Assembly: GCF_023101145.1 (NCBI RefSeq)
Contig: NZ_CP073714.1
Span: 1,736,001-1,800,000, forward strand
Reading direction: 5' to 3'
Source of the DNA: Paenibacillus pabuli
GTDB lineage: Bacteria > Bacillota > Bacilli > Paenibacillales > Paenibacillaceae
DNA length: 64,000 bases
Shown here: piece after piece, positions 25,992-34,994 of the stretch
Position numbering within the stretch: position 1 is the first letter of the stretch
Layout of the letters: each line of letters opens with the position of its first letter
The notes under the pieces: generated by a model
What the model saw: the letters and a program-made list of their open reading frames with translations, nothing else
Told to the model about the DNA's origin: nothing
Databases searched by the model: none
Made by a program: the position numbers and the translations under genes

Positions 25992-26548
25992 GTGTACTCG
26001 TGACAGGCGGGGCGCGAAGTGGAAAAAGTTCGTTTGCCGAGCGTCTCTGTATGCAGCGATCCTCTGAGGCTTGGTATGTCGCTACGGCTCAGGCTTATGA
26101 TGACGAGATGCGCGAGCGTATTCGTCTGCATCAGAGCCAGCGGGATGAAGCAGGATATCTGTGGCACACGGTGGAGGAACCGCTGGCATTGCCTGAATTA
26201 ATTACACGAATGGGAGAGTCTCATACAGGTACGTCTGCACCGACCATATTGGTAGATTGTCTGACACTGTGGCTCAGCAATGTACTGTTAGCGCATGAAC
26301 ATGAGCCGGTGCAGGTGCTGAACGATCATATGGATGCGCTGGTAGCAGCTATCCAGTCGTATCCGGGTCTGCTCGTGCTTGTCACCAATGAAGTAGGGGA
26401 CGGAATTGTGCCGGAGTATGCGCTTGGCAGAAGATATCGGGATTTGGCGGGTATTCTCAATCAGCGGATTGCTGCGATTTGCCGCGAAGTGTTTCTGGTG
26501 ACAGTGGGTATTGCCATTGAACTGAAAAGCAGGGAGTATCGTTTATGA
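25988..26548 (+). CDS. cobU: Adenosylcobinamide kinase/adenosylcobinamide-phosphate guanylyltransferase
   Basis: This 186-residue bifunctional CobU-type enzyme phosphorylates adenosylcobinamide and then transfers GMP. The P-loop GGARSGKS is at 7-14, followed by YVATAQAYDDEMRERIRLHQ with the guanylylated His region, VDCLTLWLSN and TNEVGDGIVPEYALGRRYRD. It overlaps both neighbours by ATGA. Confidence 0.95.
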   Translation: MSVLVTGGARSGKSSFAERLCMQRSSEAWYVATAQAYDDEMRERIRLHQSQRDEAGYLWHTVEEPLALPELITRMGESHTGTSAPTILVDCLTLWLSNVLLAHEHEPVQVLNDHMDALVAAIQSYPGLLVLVTNEVGDGIVPEYALGRRYRDLAGILNQRIAAICREVFLVTVGIAIELKSREYRL

Positions 26549-27435
26549 GTAAAGGCGATCTTAAACAAAAACATGCGGCTGCGGCCGCTTTTCAATTTCT
26601 GTCCCGGTTCCCGGTAAAAATGCAGCTTGATTTCGTTCCGCCATTATTGCGGGAGAGTGTGGTGTATTACCCGCTGGTTGGTGCGGTCATCGGATTGTGC
26701 GTCTGGTTGGGCGGAGCCGTGACAGGTGCGCTTCTTCCGTCGTTTCCGGCGGCGGTATTAACCTTGACGTTATGGGTATGGCTAACCGGAGGTCTTCATC
26801 TGGATGGTTGGATGGATACGGCAGATGGTCTGCTCAGTTATCGCACCCGTGAGCGAATGCTGGAGATTATGAAAGACAGTCGTGTGGGGGCCATGGGCGT
26901 GATCGCCTGTGTCCTGCTGTTGATGATGAAAGCGTCATTAATTGCTGACTTTATCGCACGTGGCAACTGGGCTTATGGCGCTCTGCTCATCCTGCCGATG
27001 ATCTGGAGCCGCTGGTTCATGGTATATGCCATGGCGGCCTGGCCGAATGCCCGTAAGGACGATGGACTGGCTGTCCTGTTCAAGGGATTGGGAGAGCGAA
27101 GAGAGGTCCAGCGTGCACGCAGCTCTTCCATCGGGCTAACCATTTTGGCAGGAGTTATCACGTTGGCAGCGGTATGGATCTTCCAGCCGGATACAGTCAT
27201 GTTTCAGGTACAGGCGATGGAGAATGGTTTGGGGACGTTACCATGGTGGCTATTCCCTCTTACAGCGATCATTGCGGTGCCATTGGCTGGTTATGTGATT
27301 GGAAGATTCGTTGCCGGGCGGATCAGCGAAAGGCTGGGTGGACTTACAGGGGACACATATGGAGCCATGAATGAGCTGCTTGAGGCCGCACTGTTAACGG
27401 TACTTAGTCTGTTACAGGGATTCTTTTTGATATAA
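26545..27435 (+). CDS. cobS: Adenosylcobinamide-GDP ribazoletransferase
   Basis: This 296-residue membrane enzyme joins adenosylcobinamide-GDP with alpha-ribazole (phosphate) in the last assembly step. Family markers are FQFLSRFPVK, TGGLHLDGWMDTADGLLS and MKDSRVGAMGVIAC, with several membrane helices. It follows cobU by an ATGA overlap and precedes cobQ by 24 bp. Confidence 0.95.
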   Translation: MSKGDLKQKHAAAAAFQFLSRFPVKMQLDFVPPLLRESVVYYPLVGAVIGLCVWLGGAVTGALLPSFPAAVLTLTLWVWLTGGLHLDGWMDTADGLLSYRTRERMLEIMKDSRVGAMGVIACVLLLMMKASLIADFIARGNWAYGALLILPMIWSRWFMVYAMAAWPNARKDDGLAVLFKGLGERREVQRARSSSIGLTILAGVITLAAVWIFQPDTVMFQVQAMENGLGTLPWWLFPLTAIIAVPLAGYVIGRFVAGRISERLGGLTGDTYGAMNELLEAALLTVLSLLQGFFLI

Positions 27436-27459
27436 CGCTGAGCGTGGAGGTGAGGGGAC

Positions 27460-29049
27460 ATGGAAGATACGTTTGGACAAACGTCCGAACAAACGGCGGC
27501 GGTATTAATGCTGCAAGGGACGGCATCGGATGTGGGGAAAAGCGTAATTACCACGGCCTTATGCCGAATATTCAAACAGGATGGCTTGAGGCCGGCACCG
27601 TTCAAATCACAGAATATGGCGCTGAATTCTTACGTGACGGAAGATGGCAAGGAAATCGGAAGAGCCCAGGGGGCGCAAGCCGAGGCGTGCGGTATAGAAG
27701 CGACGACGGATATGAATCCGATCCTGATCAAGCCGGTTCGGGATATGCACTCCCAGATTGTCGTGCACGGTGTACCTCTAACACAGATGAGTGCGTGGGA
27801 TTACCGGCAGCATTTCCTGCCCGAAGCCAAACAAACGGTCATGGATGCACTGAATCGGCTGCGCGCGACGTATGATATTGTGCTGATGGAAGGAGCGGGC
27901 AGTCCTGCGGAGATCAATCTGAAAGATCGGGATATCGTTAACATGAATCTGGCGGGCTGGGCAGATGCTCCGGTTATTCTGATCTCGGATATTGATCGGG
28001 GTGGTGTGTTCGCCTCCATTGTAGGCACTTTGGAGCTGCTTGAGCCACATGAGGTTCAGCGTGTAAAAGGATTTATCATCAACAAGTTTCGTGGAGATCT
28101 GTCCTTGCTGCAGCCTGGCTTGGACTGGCTTGAAGAACGGACAGGCATACCTGTATTGGGCGTATTGCCTTACATAACCGATATCCAGATTGAAGCGGAA
28201 GACTCCGTGGTACTGGACTCCATGCGATATGGAAAATCCGGTCAGCAGGAGCTGGACCTTGCGGTCATTCGCTATCCGCGTATTTCCAACTTTACAGACT
28301 TTGATGCCCTTTCCAGGGAGCCGGATGTGAATGTGCGATACGTGACTTCTCCCGATGAACTGGGACATCCCGACGCTATTCTGCTTCCGGGTACGAAGGA
28401 TACGATTGGAGATCTGGCATTTCTGCGTGCCTCAGGACTGGAGCAAGCGATTGCCAGCCAGACGGAGCGTGAACATGTTCAGCTTGTCGGGATATGTGGT
28501 GGATATCAGATGCTTGGTCAGCATCTCAACGATCCATATGCGGTGGAAGCCAACCAGATTCAGGAAGCCAAAGGCTTGGGATGGCTGCCATTATCGACGA
28601 CCTTTCTACAGAACAAACAGACGGTAAGAGCCTCCGGTCATGTACACGAGCATCATCCGATTCGTATACACAGGGAAGACGATGCAGCAAGCTCGTTGCC
28701 TATCGAAGGATACGAGATTCATATGGGTGTTACCAAGTGTCATGATTCTGAACGTTTAACCCCTTTGTTCAAAATTGCGCATCCGGGAGGCCAATCCTTC
28801 AATGAAGGCTGGGGAACGAACGACGGTAAAGTGTGGGGAACGTACCTGCATGGTTTATTTGAAAGCGATCTGTTCAGGCGTTCGTGGCTTAACGGTCTGC
28901 GTGAAGGAAAAGGACTTTCTCCGCTGCTGGAGACGTACAGCGCACGTGAACGCAAGGAGATGGAGTTTGACCGTGTAGCTGAATCATTACGTTCTTCATT
29001 GGATATGCAGCGTGTATACGAGATTATGGGCCTTCAGGCACCTGAATAA
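27460..29049 (+). CDS. cobQ: Cobyric acid synthase (glutamine-hydrolysing)
   Basis: This 529-residue enzyme amidates the b, d, e and g side chains of adenosylcobyrinate diamide. The N-terminal dethiobiotin-synthase-like ATP domain starts MLQGTASDVGKSVITTALCR and includes FKSQNMALNSYVT and MEGAGSPAEINL. The C-terminal class I glutaminase domain has the nucleophile cysteine in VGICGGYQMLG and the histidine in TYLHGLFES. It belongs to de novo synthesis as well as salvage, which suggests corrin ring genes elsewhere in the genome. The ATG follows GGAGGTGAGGGG. Confidence 0.96.
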   Translation: MEDTFGQTSEQTAAVLMLQGTASDVGKSVITTALCRIFKQDGLRPAPFKSQNMALNSYVTEDGKEIGRAQGAQAEACGIEATTDMNPILIKPVRDMHSQIVVHGVPLTQMSAWDYRQHFLPEAKQTVMDALNRLRATYDIVLMEGAGSPAEINLKDRDIVNMNLAGWADAPVILISDIDRGGVFASIVGTLELLEPHEVQRVKGFIINKFRGDLSLLQPGLDWLEERTGIPVLGVLPYITDIQIEAEDSVVLDSMRYGKSGQQELDLAVIRYPRISNFTDFDALSREPDVNVRYVTSPDELGHPDAILLPGTKDTIGDLAFLRASGLEQAIASQTEREHVQLVGICGGYQMLGQHLNDPYAVEANQIQEAKGLGWLPLSTTFLQNKQTVRASGHVHEHHPIRIHREDDAASSLPIEGYEIHMGVTKCHDSERLTPLFKIAHPGGQSFNEGWGTNDGKVWGTYLHGLFESDLFRRSWLNGLREGKGLSPLLETYSARERKEMEFDRVAESLRSSLDMQRVYEIMGLQAPE

Positions 29050-29057
29050 ACCAAAAG

Positions 29058-29118
29058 AATACCCCCATGCGTGGCAACGTTCCCTTGAACCTGGAAACGA
29101 GGCGAGCATGGGGGTATT
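29058..29118. terminator. Bidirectional hairpin between cobQ and the chemoreceptor gene
   Basis: AATACCCCCATGC (29058-29070) pairs with GCATGGGGGTATT (29106-29118) around a 35-nt loop. It lies between convergent genes; the T tracts are short on both sides. Confidence 0.75.
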
Positions 29119-29178
29119 TGTGTACCTAATGTTAAAGTTTGATTCGAAAATGGAAACAATGGGTTAAAGGTATACCTG

Positions 29179-30879
29179 TTAGTTTATTTTGAAGTTCTTC
29201 ATGGCGGCTTGCAGTTCTACCGCTTGTTCATGCAGATGGCGTACGGTATTGGAATGGGAGTCCATCTCATTCAATTGAAGATCCGCTGTAGAAGCAATCT
29301 CTTGCATGCTTTGACGGGACCTGGACGTGATCTGAGCTGTTTCTTCCACAGAAGCACTGACTTCTTCAGCTCCAGCAGATACTTGCTGGGTAGAGGCGGA
29401 TACCGTCTGAATCGTCAGATTGACGTTCTGAATTAATTCGTTAAGCTGCTGGAATGCTGAACCTGCCTGTTGAACCACATGAGTACCTGATCCAATCTCT
29501 TGGGTTACGCGATTCATGGCTTCAACGGAACGTTCGGCATCCTCACGAATGGTACCCAGGTAATCGGAGATTTCCTCCGTTGCTGTCTTGGATTGTTCCG
29601 CCAGTTTGCGGACTTCACCGGCAACGACTGCGAACCCGCGTCCATGTTCTCCGGCACGTGCTGCTTCAATGGAAGCATTGAGGGAAAGCATGTTAATCTG
29701 TCTGGTAATCTCAAAAATAGATTCAACAATGGTGCCTATGGCGATCGAGCGCTCATTCATGGTTTCAACATAACGCAGAGATTCACTTGCAGTTTGACCC
29801 ACACGCTCCATCTGTTGAACAGCATCCTGAGCCAGACGGTTACCGTTAACCGCTTCGTTAGCTGCATCTCCGATTTGCTCGGATACCTCGGCAGAAGAAG
29901 AGGCAATATGCATAATGCCTTGCGTAATTTCTTCCATGGCTCTTGCATTTTCAGCTGCGCTGGAAGCAATGCTTACACTGCCTTTCTCGGCGCTTTCGGC
30001 AGAACGGCTGGAGTCTTTTACCATACCTGACATGGATTCAACCCGCTTGAGCAAATCGTTGGAGCCTTCCACAACTTCATTGGATGTAGAGAGGGCGCGG
30101 CTGATCATTTCTTTTAGATTATGAGTCATCGTCTGGAAGCTTGAAGCAAGCTGTGCAATCTCATCCTTGCCTTTAATCTGAAGCTCAGCAGTCAGATCTC
30201 CTTGTGAAATCTGTTTGCTATGTTGAACGAGCTTGATGATTGGCTTGGTTACACGTTTAATCATGCTTGTCGAGATGAGCCATCCGAGCACAAAGACCAA
30301 TGCCGTGATACCGAGGCACAACCAGAAAATCTGTGCAATTTTGTCCTGAATGAATTGGGCATCCATGCTGACAGCCATGATCATGTTGCTTCCTGCGATC
30401 GGAATAAAGGCTGCTTTATGTACACCGAAGGAATCGGCATAAACCTCGCTAATTTCCATTTCTTTTTTTTCAATGGCTGTATTCATTGCCGAGACGACGT
30501 TGATCTCATCTCCGGCTTTCATGCCTGAGGAGGTATTTGCAATCACAACGTTAGCTTTACCATCTTGTATGGCCACGACGTAGGCTGCGTCTAGATTATG
30601 CTCTTTGGCCTTACCAGCCAAATAGGATTCGACGGTCAGCGCTGCACCTTCGGAACCTGCGCCACCACTTTGCACCTGCAAAATTTTGGATGCGGATGTG
30701 TTTTTGTATATATCCTGAATGGACGTATTAAGGACCTTGTCGAACTGCGGAAGTACGTAGCTTTGCATAATATTCATGGAGACGGCATAGAAACTGATAC
30801 TAAACAACAGGGAAGCAACCAGCAATACGAGGAACAACGTGCCCCTGATTTTACCAGCAACGGTGCGATTTCGAAACAT
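29179..30879 (-). CDS. Methyl-accepting chemotaxis protein
   Basis: This is a 566-residue transmembrane chemoreceptor. Helix 1 is near residues 13-35, then an extracytoplasmic region of about 150 residues (single Cache-like), helix 2 near 185-205, and a HAMP domain ([20 protein letters not shown]). The signalling hairpin has its tip at [33 protein letters not shown]. Methylation helices flank the tip. The ligand is unknown. The start ATG follows GAAAGGATG. It is not next to other chemotaxis genes here. Confidence 0.95.
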   Translation of the reverse strand: MFRNRTVAGKIRGTLFLVLLVASLLFSISFYAVSMNIMQSYVLPQFDKVLNTSIQDIYKNTSASKILQVQSGGAGSEGAALTVESYLAGKAKEHNLDAAYVVAIQDGKANVVIANTSSGMKAGDEINVVSAMNTAIEKKEMEISEVYADSFGVHKAAFIPIAGSNMIMAVSMDAQFIQDKIAQIFWLCLGITALVFVLGWLISTSMIKRVTKPIIKLVQHSKQISQGDLTAELQIKGKDEIAQLASSFQTMTHNLKEMISRALSTSNEVVEGSNDLLKRVESMSGMVKDSSRSAESAEKGSVSIASSAAENARAMEEITQGIMHIASSSAEVSEQIGDAANEAVNGNRLAQDAVQQMERVGQTASESLRYVETMNERSIAIGTIVESIFEITRQINMLSLNASIEAARAGEHGRGFAVVAGEVRKLAEQSKTATEEISDYLGTIREDAERSVEAMNRVTQEIGSGTHVVQQAGSAFQQLNELIQNVNLTIQTVSASTQQVSAGAEEVSASVEETAQITSRSRQSMQEIASTADLQLNEMDSHSNTVRHLHEQAVELQAAMKNFKIN

Positions 30880-31213
30880 ATAATCATCCTTTCACGTCAT
30901 GTTCATTAACATTATCGCTTTTCCGTTATTGTAAGACTAAATACCAACGAAGAAAGGCCTAATTTTCACGTTGAGAAAACTTGGGAATAAGCGGATATAC
31001 CTATATTACAAAATTAACCGGAGGTTGAATACAATAATTTTCACGATTCAGTGTATTTTTTTCAGAAATAGATGAATTTATTACACGCATATTACATAAT
31101 ATCAATTAATACCTACCAGAATAGTTTGTTATGTGATATATTGTTGAATATCGCTTTTGAGCGAGTAGAAAACCGGGATATCCGGTTACTCACACTGAGG
31201 AGGATTTATACAA
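30880..31213. other. Divergent intergenic region between chemoreceptor and cystine transporter genes
   Basis: This AT-rich spacer holds both promoters. On the minus strand AAGCGATAAT (30911-30920) loosely resembles a SigD -10 element, but its -35 is poor. On the plus strand a small hairpin AACCGG-GATAT-CCGGTT (31171-31187) precedes the AGGAGG of the transporter gene. No riboswitch was recognised. Confidence 0.4.
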
Positions 31214-32611
31214 ATGAATACCTTTTTAATCATTTTGAACGTCGTGGTTATGCTCGCTCTTCTGGGTGTCCTGTTCTGGATGCAGAAGAAACATGTTTCC
31301 TTTACGAAGCGTGTATTTGCGGGTTTGGGCATTGGGGTTGTATATGGCGTCATTTTGCAATTGATTTACACGTCTGATTCTGACATTATTACCAAGTCGG
31401 TTGATTGGTTTAATCTGGCCGGTTCAGGATATGTTCGTTTGTTACAAATGGTCGTGATTCCATTGATTATGGTTTCCATTATTTCGGCCATCATGAATCT
31501 GAAAGGCAAGCAGAATCTCGGTAAAATGAGCCTTTCGATTATCGCCATCCTGCTCATCACAACGGCAATTGCCGCGAGTGTGAGTATTGTGACGAGCTTG
31601 AGCTTCAACCTGACTTCCATTGAGATCGAAGGTGGAGACAGAGAGCTTGCACAGGGGCAGAAAATGGAGGAACGTCTCGTTGACGTGAAGGACCAGACGA
31701 TTCCACAGCAAGTACTGGAGTTCATTCCGTCGAATCCATTCGCAGACATGACCGGAGAGCGTCGTACTTCCACACTGGCTGTTGTTATTTTCTCGGCCTT
31801 TATCGGTGTGGCAGTACTCGGATTGGATCGCAAAAAACCACAGCAGGCGGAAACGTTCCGCGGCATGGTCAATGCGGTATATGCGGTAGTTATGAGAATC
31901 GTAACACTGGTGCTCAGGCTGACGCCTTACGGGATTTTGGCGCTCATTACGAAGGTAACCGCCACAACGAACCCGGATGAGATTCTGAAGCTGATCAAAT
32001 TCGTCATTGCTTCCTATGTGGCGTTGATCGTGATGTTCATCATCCACCTGATTATTATCTCACTGTTTGGATTCAATCCAATTACGTATGTGAAAAAAGT
32101 TCTGCCAACACTGATCTTTGCTTTCACATCCCGTTCAAGTGCGGCAGCGATTCCGCTTAACGTGGAGACACAAACGAAGAGACTGGGTGTATCGGACGGA
32201 ATTGCGAACTTATCGGCAAGTTTCGGGGCGACCATTGGTCAAAACGGCTGCGCCGGAATCTATCCGGCCATGCTGGCGGTCATGATTGCTCCTACGGTCG
32301 GGATCGATCCGATGAGCTGGGATTTCATCATTACTCTGATTCTGGTAGTCGTAATCAGTTCATTCGGCGTAGCCGGTGTAGGTGGCGGGGCAACCTTCGC
32401 TTCCCTGATCGTGTTGTCCACGATGAACCTGCCGGTAGCTTTGGCAGGATTGCTGATCTCGGTTGAACCGCTCATCGACATGGGTCGTACGGCGCTGAAC
32501 GTGAACGATTCGATGACCGCAGGTCTCGTATCCAGCAAAATTTTGAAAGAAAACGATCAGGATACATTCAATGATCAAAGCCGTGATCTGGATTCCGCTG
32601 TTCAGGTGTAA
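31214..32611 (+). CDS. tcyP: L-cystine sodium symporter
   Basis: This 465-residue member of the dicarboxylate/amino acid:cation symporter family is closest to Bacillus TcyP. It has the GSGYVRLLQMVVIPLIMVSII segment, the serine-rich re-entrant loop TSRSSAAAIPLNV, the ASFGATIGQNGCAGIYPAM block, and GVAGVGGGATFASL. It imports L-cystine with sodium. AGGAGG lies ahead of the ATG. Sulfur-linked CymR control is typical for the family, but no CymR box was identified. Confidence 0.9.
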   Translation: MNTFLIILNVVVMLALLGVLFWMQKKHVSFTKRVFAGLGIGVVYGVILQLIYTSDSDIITKSVDWFNLAGSGYVRLLQMVVIPLIMVSIISAIMNLKGKQNLGKMSLSIIAILLITTAIAASVSIVTSLSFNLTSIEIEGGDRELAQGQKMEERLVDVKDQTIPQQVLEFIPSNPFADMTGERRTSTLAVVIFSAFIGVAVLGLDRKKPQQAETFRGMVNAVYAVVMRIVTLVLRLTPYGILALITKVTATTNPDEILKLIKFVIASYVALIVMFIIHLIIISLFGFNPITYVKKVLPTLIFAFTSRSSAAAIPLNVETQTKRLGVSDGIANLSASFGATIGQNGCAGIYPAMLAVMIAPTVGIDPMSWDFIITLILVVVISSFGVAGVGGGATFASLIVLSTMNLPVALAGLLISVEPLIDMGRTALNVNDSMTAGLVSSKILKENDQDTFNDQSRDLDSAVQV

Positions 32612-32662
32612 TTCGGACTCATAATAGGCGGATGGCAGTTACAGCCACAAGCCAAGCGAGGC

Positions 32663-32699
32663 AGCCGTTCTTCGGGTTAATCCGGAGGGCGGCTTTTTG
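32663..32699 (+). terminator. Terminator after the cystine transporter gene
   Basis: AGCCGTTCTTCGG pairs with CCGGAGGGCGGCT, followed by TTTTTGC. Confidence 0.85.
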
Positions 32700-32797
32700 C
32701 ATACCGAAAATATCACCTGAAGCCGGTTGGAGTTATTTAGTCCTGTTCAACCTTGGGGAAATGTGATAGAGTATTCATGTTTTGGCCCGGAGCCAAA

Positions 32798-32838
32798 CCG
32801 CGGTTCGTAACCATCCCGCGTAATCAAAACTAGGAAGG
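32798..32838 (+). ncRNA. PreQ1-I riboswitch
   Basis: CCGCGGTTCGTAACCATC then CCGCG forms the short P1 hairpin with the type I loop, followed by TAATCAAAACTAGG, the A-rich tail and pseudoknot strand. The 3' end merges with the AGGAAGG ribosome binding site, so ligand binding should block translation of the next gene. The gene identity (queuosine precursor transporter) supports the call. Confidence 0.88.
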
Positions 32839-32851
32839 CAGTGTATGAATT

Positions 32852-33535
32852 GTGTTTAATTTAGGATGGGGAGCGCTTTTTGTTCTCGTAACGTATGGAT
32901 TTTTCCTTTTGTGTTACCGTTTGTTCGGTAAAAAGGGTCTTTATGCCTGGATTGGTGTGGCTACGGTTATAGCCAACATTCAGGTGACCAAAACGATAGA
33001 TATCATGGGTATCGTTCTAACGCTGGGCAATACGATGTATGTCAGTATGTATCTGACCAGTGATCTGCTTAATGAGAAGTATGGACCAGCTGAGGCGCGT
33101 AAAGCCGTATGGTTCGGGTTCTTCACATTGATTATGACAACCGTGCTGATGCAGATGGTATTGTTCTTTGAACCGGCATCGACGGACTTTGCACAGGATT
33201 CGATGAAAACCTTGTTTGGTCTGCTGCCACGTTTGGCTCTCGGAAGTCTGACAGCCTATTTCATCAGTCAATTCCTGGACGTAAGACTGTACACGTGGCT
33301 GCGTAAGGTTGCGCCAGGGCGCAATCAGCTTTGGATACGTACCAACGGCAGTTCGATCATCAGTTCGTTTGCGGATACGCTGGTATTCTGTACGATTGCG
33401 TTTGCTTTCATTTATCCATGGGACGTCTGGCTTGAAATTTTCTTGACGACATACGTGATCAAATTTGTATTGACCGCGGTAGGAACGCCGTTTCTATATG
33501 CTGCACGAAGCTTTAAATTCAAGGATGAAGCCTAG
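32852..33535 (+). CDS. Queuosine precursor transporter (YhhQ/QPTR family)
   Basis: This 227-residue membrane protein of the former DUF165 family has about six helices. Conserved features are IANIQVTKTIDIMG, GNTMYVSMYLTSDLLNEKYG, FISQFLDVRLYTWLR, RTNGSSIISSFADTLVFCTIAF and the YVIKFVLTAVGTPFLY end. It is expected to import preQ0/preQ1 for tRNA queuosine. The start is GTG, 13 bases after AGGAAGG; an out-of-frame ATG at 32845 encodes only four residues before a stop that overlaps this start. Confidence 0.92.
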   Translation: MFNLGWGALFVLVTYGFFLLCYRLFGKKGLYAWIGVATVIANIQVTKTIDIMGIVLTLGNTMYVSMYLTSDLLNEKYGPAEARKAVWFGFFTLIMTTVLMQMVLFFEPASTDFAQDSMKTLFGLLPRLALGSLTAYFISQFLDVRLYTWLRKVAPGRNQLWIRTNGSSIISSFADTLVFCTIAFAFIYPWDVWLEIFLTTYVIKFVLTAVGTPFLYAARSFKFKDEA

Positions 33536-33576
33536 ACTCAACGTTAAGTTCGTCCGCAGAATGCTGAATCGAAACA

Positions 33577-33622
33577 CAAAAGTCCCGCAAAGCCATGCAT
33601 TCATGGTTTCGCGGGACTTTTG
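33577..33622. terminator. Bidirectional terminator between convergent genes
   Basis: CAAAAGTCCCGC and GCGGGACTTTTG form a perfect 12-bp stem with an inner hairpin (AAGCCATG/CATGGTTT). A/T runs on both sides serve both strands. Confidence 0.9.
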
Positions 33623-33639
33623 GTTGCGGCCAGAAAGGA

Positions 33640-34731
33640 TTAGTCCGTCAGAATTTGCAGCTCTTTCGGATAGGACGTTAGCACCTCAACACCAGTTTCC
33701 GTCACAAGTACATCATCCTCGATACGTACACCGCCTGCGCCGGTTACATAAATGCCTGGCTCAATCGTAAATACCGTACCTTCCTCCAGAATGTCCATGT
33801 TCTGACCATGCAGGGAAGGATACTCATGCACGTCAATGCCCATTCCATGTCCAACTCTGTGCAGGAAGCGTTCGCCATATCCGGCTTCTTCCGTAACCTG
33901 GCGTGCTGCACGGTCAATATCCGCACAGGTGACGCCTGGCTTCACTGCACGAATGGCAGCTTCGTTTGCTGCGAGCACCGTGTTATAGATGGTTTTGAGT
34001 TCAGGTGAAATGTCACCAAAAGCAAATGTGCGCGTAATATCTGATGCATACCCACCAGCGTAGACACCCATATCAAACATCAACAGATCGCCATGCTGCA
34101 ATTTGCGCTCACCCGGTGTGCCGTGTGGCAAGCCGGTTTTGGGTCCAGTGAGCACCATGGTATCGAAGGAAGGACCGTCTGCACCCAGTTTCTTCATCTG
34201 GTATTCCATTTCGGCAACCAATTCGATTTCGGTTACACCTGTACGAACGTGGGACAGTCCTTGGCGAAGTGTCTCTTCGATCAGATGAATGGCGTGGCGA
34301 ATGCGAGCGACTTCATCCGGTGTTTTTTTCACACGCAAGGTGCGAAGCAGCGGGCCGACATCTTCAAAGTTGGCAGCGCCCAGCGCGGTGGTCAACTGTT
34401 CATAACGTGCGACAGTTACGTACTCTTTTTCGAGACCTACGCGGCCCAGACGTCCCTGATAACGCTCAAATAACGCGTAAGGATTGTCCGTGTCTGAATG
34501 CGTGGCAATGTTGGATACCGAAGATGCGGCTGCGGCAGCTTCCTCGTCGAGTGCTGGCACAATCAAAAGTGGATCTTCGCCGCGTGCAAGAACAAGCCCG
34601 AGGAAACGCTCATGCGGATTGCTCGCAAAACCTGTTAAATAGTAAATATGTTTCGGATCTGTGATTAGCATGGCGTCCAATCCTTGTGCAGACAGACCAG
34701 CTTCCAGTCGGGATAAAGGAGTTTGATTCAT
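33640..34731 (-). CDS. Xaa-Pro peptidase, M24 family
   Basis: This 363-residue creatinase/aminopeptidase P-fold enzyme has an N-terminal creatinase domain (DAMLITDPKHIYYLTGFASNP). The C-terminal pita-bread domain carries the metal ligands: Asp pair in FDMGVYAGGYASDITRTF, His in VGHGMGIDVHEYP, and Glu residues in TIEPGIYV and RIEDDVLVTE. It probably cleaves X-Pro dipeptides or N-terminal X-Pro. The ATG 34731 is ten bases after GGTGG; a GTG five codons upstream overlaps that site. Confidence 0.94.
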   Translation of the reverse strand: MNQTPLSRLEAGLSAQGLDAMLITDPKHIYYLTGFASNPHERFLGLVLARGEDPLLIVPALDEEAAAAASSVSNIATHSDTDNPYALFERYQGRLGRVGLEKEYVTVARYEQLTTALGAANFEDVGPLLRTLRVKKTPDEVARIRHAIHLIEETLRQGLSHVRTGVTEIELVAEMEYQMKKLGADGPSFDTMVLTGPKTGLPHGTPGERKLQHGDLLMFDMGVYAGGYASDITRTFAFGDISPELKTIYNTVLAANEAAIRAVKPGVTCADIDRAARQVTEEAGYGERFLHRVGHGMGIDVHEYPSLHGQNMDILEEGTVFTIEPGIYVTGAGGVRIEDDVLVTETGVEVLTSYPKELQILTD

Positions 34732-34994
34732 GAGTGTAGTTTCCACCTTTCAGTTCGTTCTATCTTTCTATTATAGAAGAATATCGATGAAATCCAAATG
34801 GAGGAAGCAAGATAATCGGAAATTAGCTTCAGCTCCCCGTTTAAGTGTCAGAAGGCAAGGGTAATACAGGGCGAAACCGCGTAGATTTGCTGAATTGTTA
34901 CTTATATTCATTTACTTGTTTACTTACATTGGAAATGGACGGTCCTTGAAAGCAGGATTACACGATATAACAACATTAGAAAGGAGATGTAATC

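Noticed and set aside
29500..30030. 176-residue plus-strand ORF inside the chemoreceptor gene
   Set aside because: It is a shadow of the repetitive helical coding sequence; no start signal.
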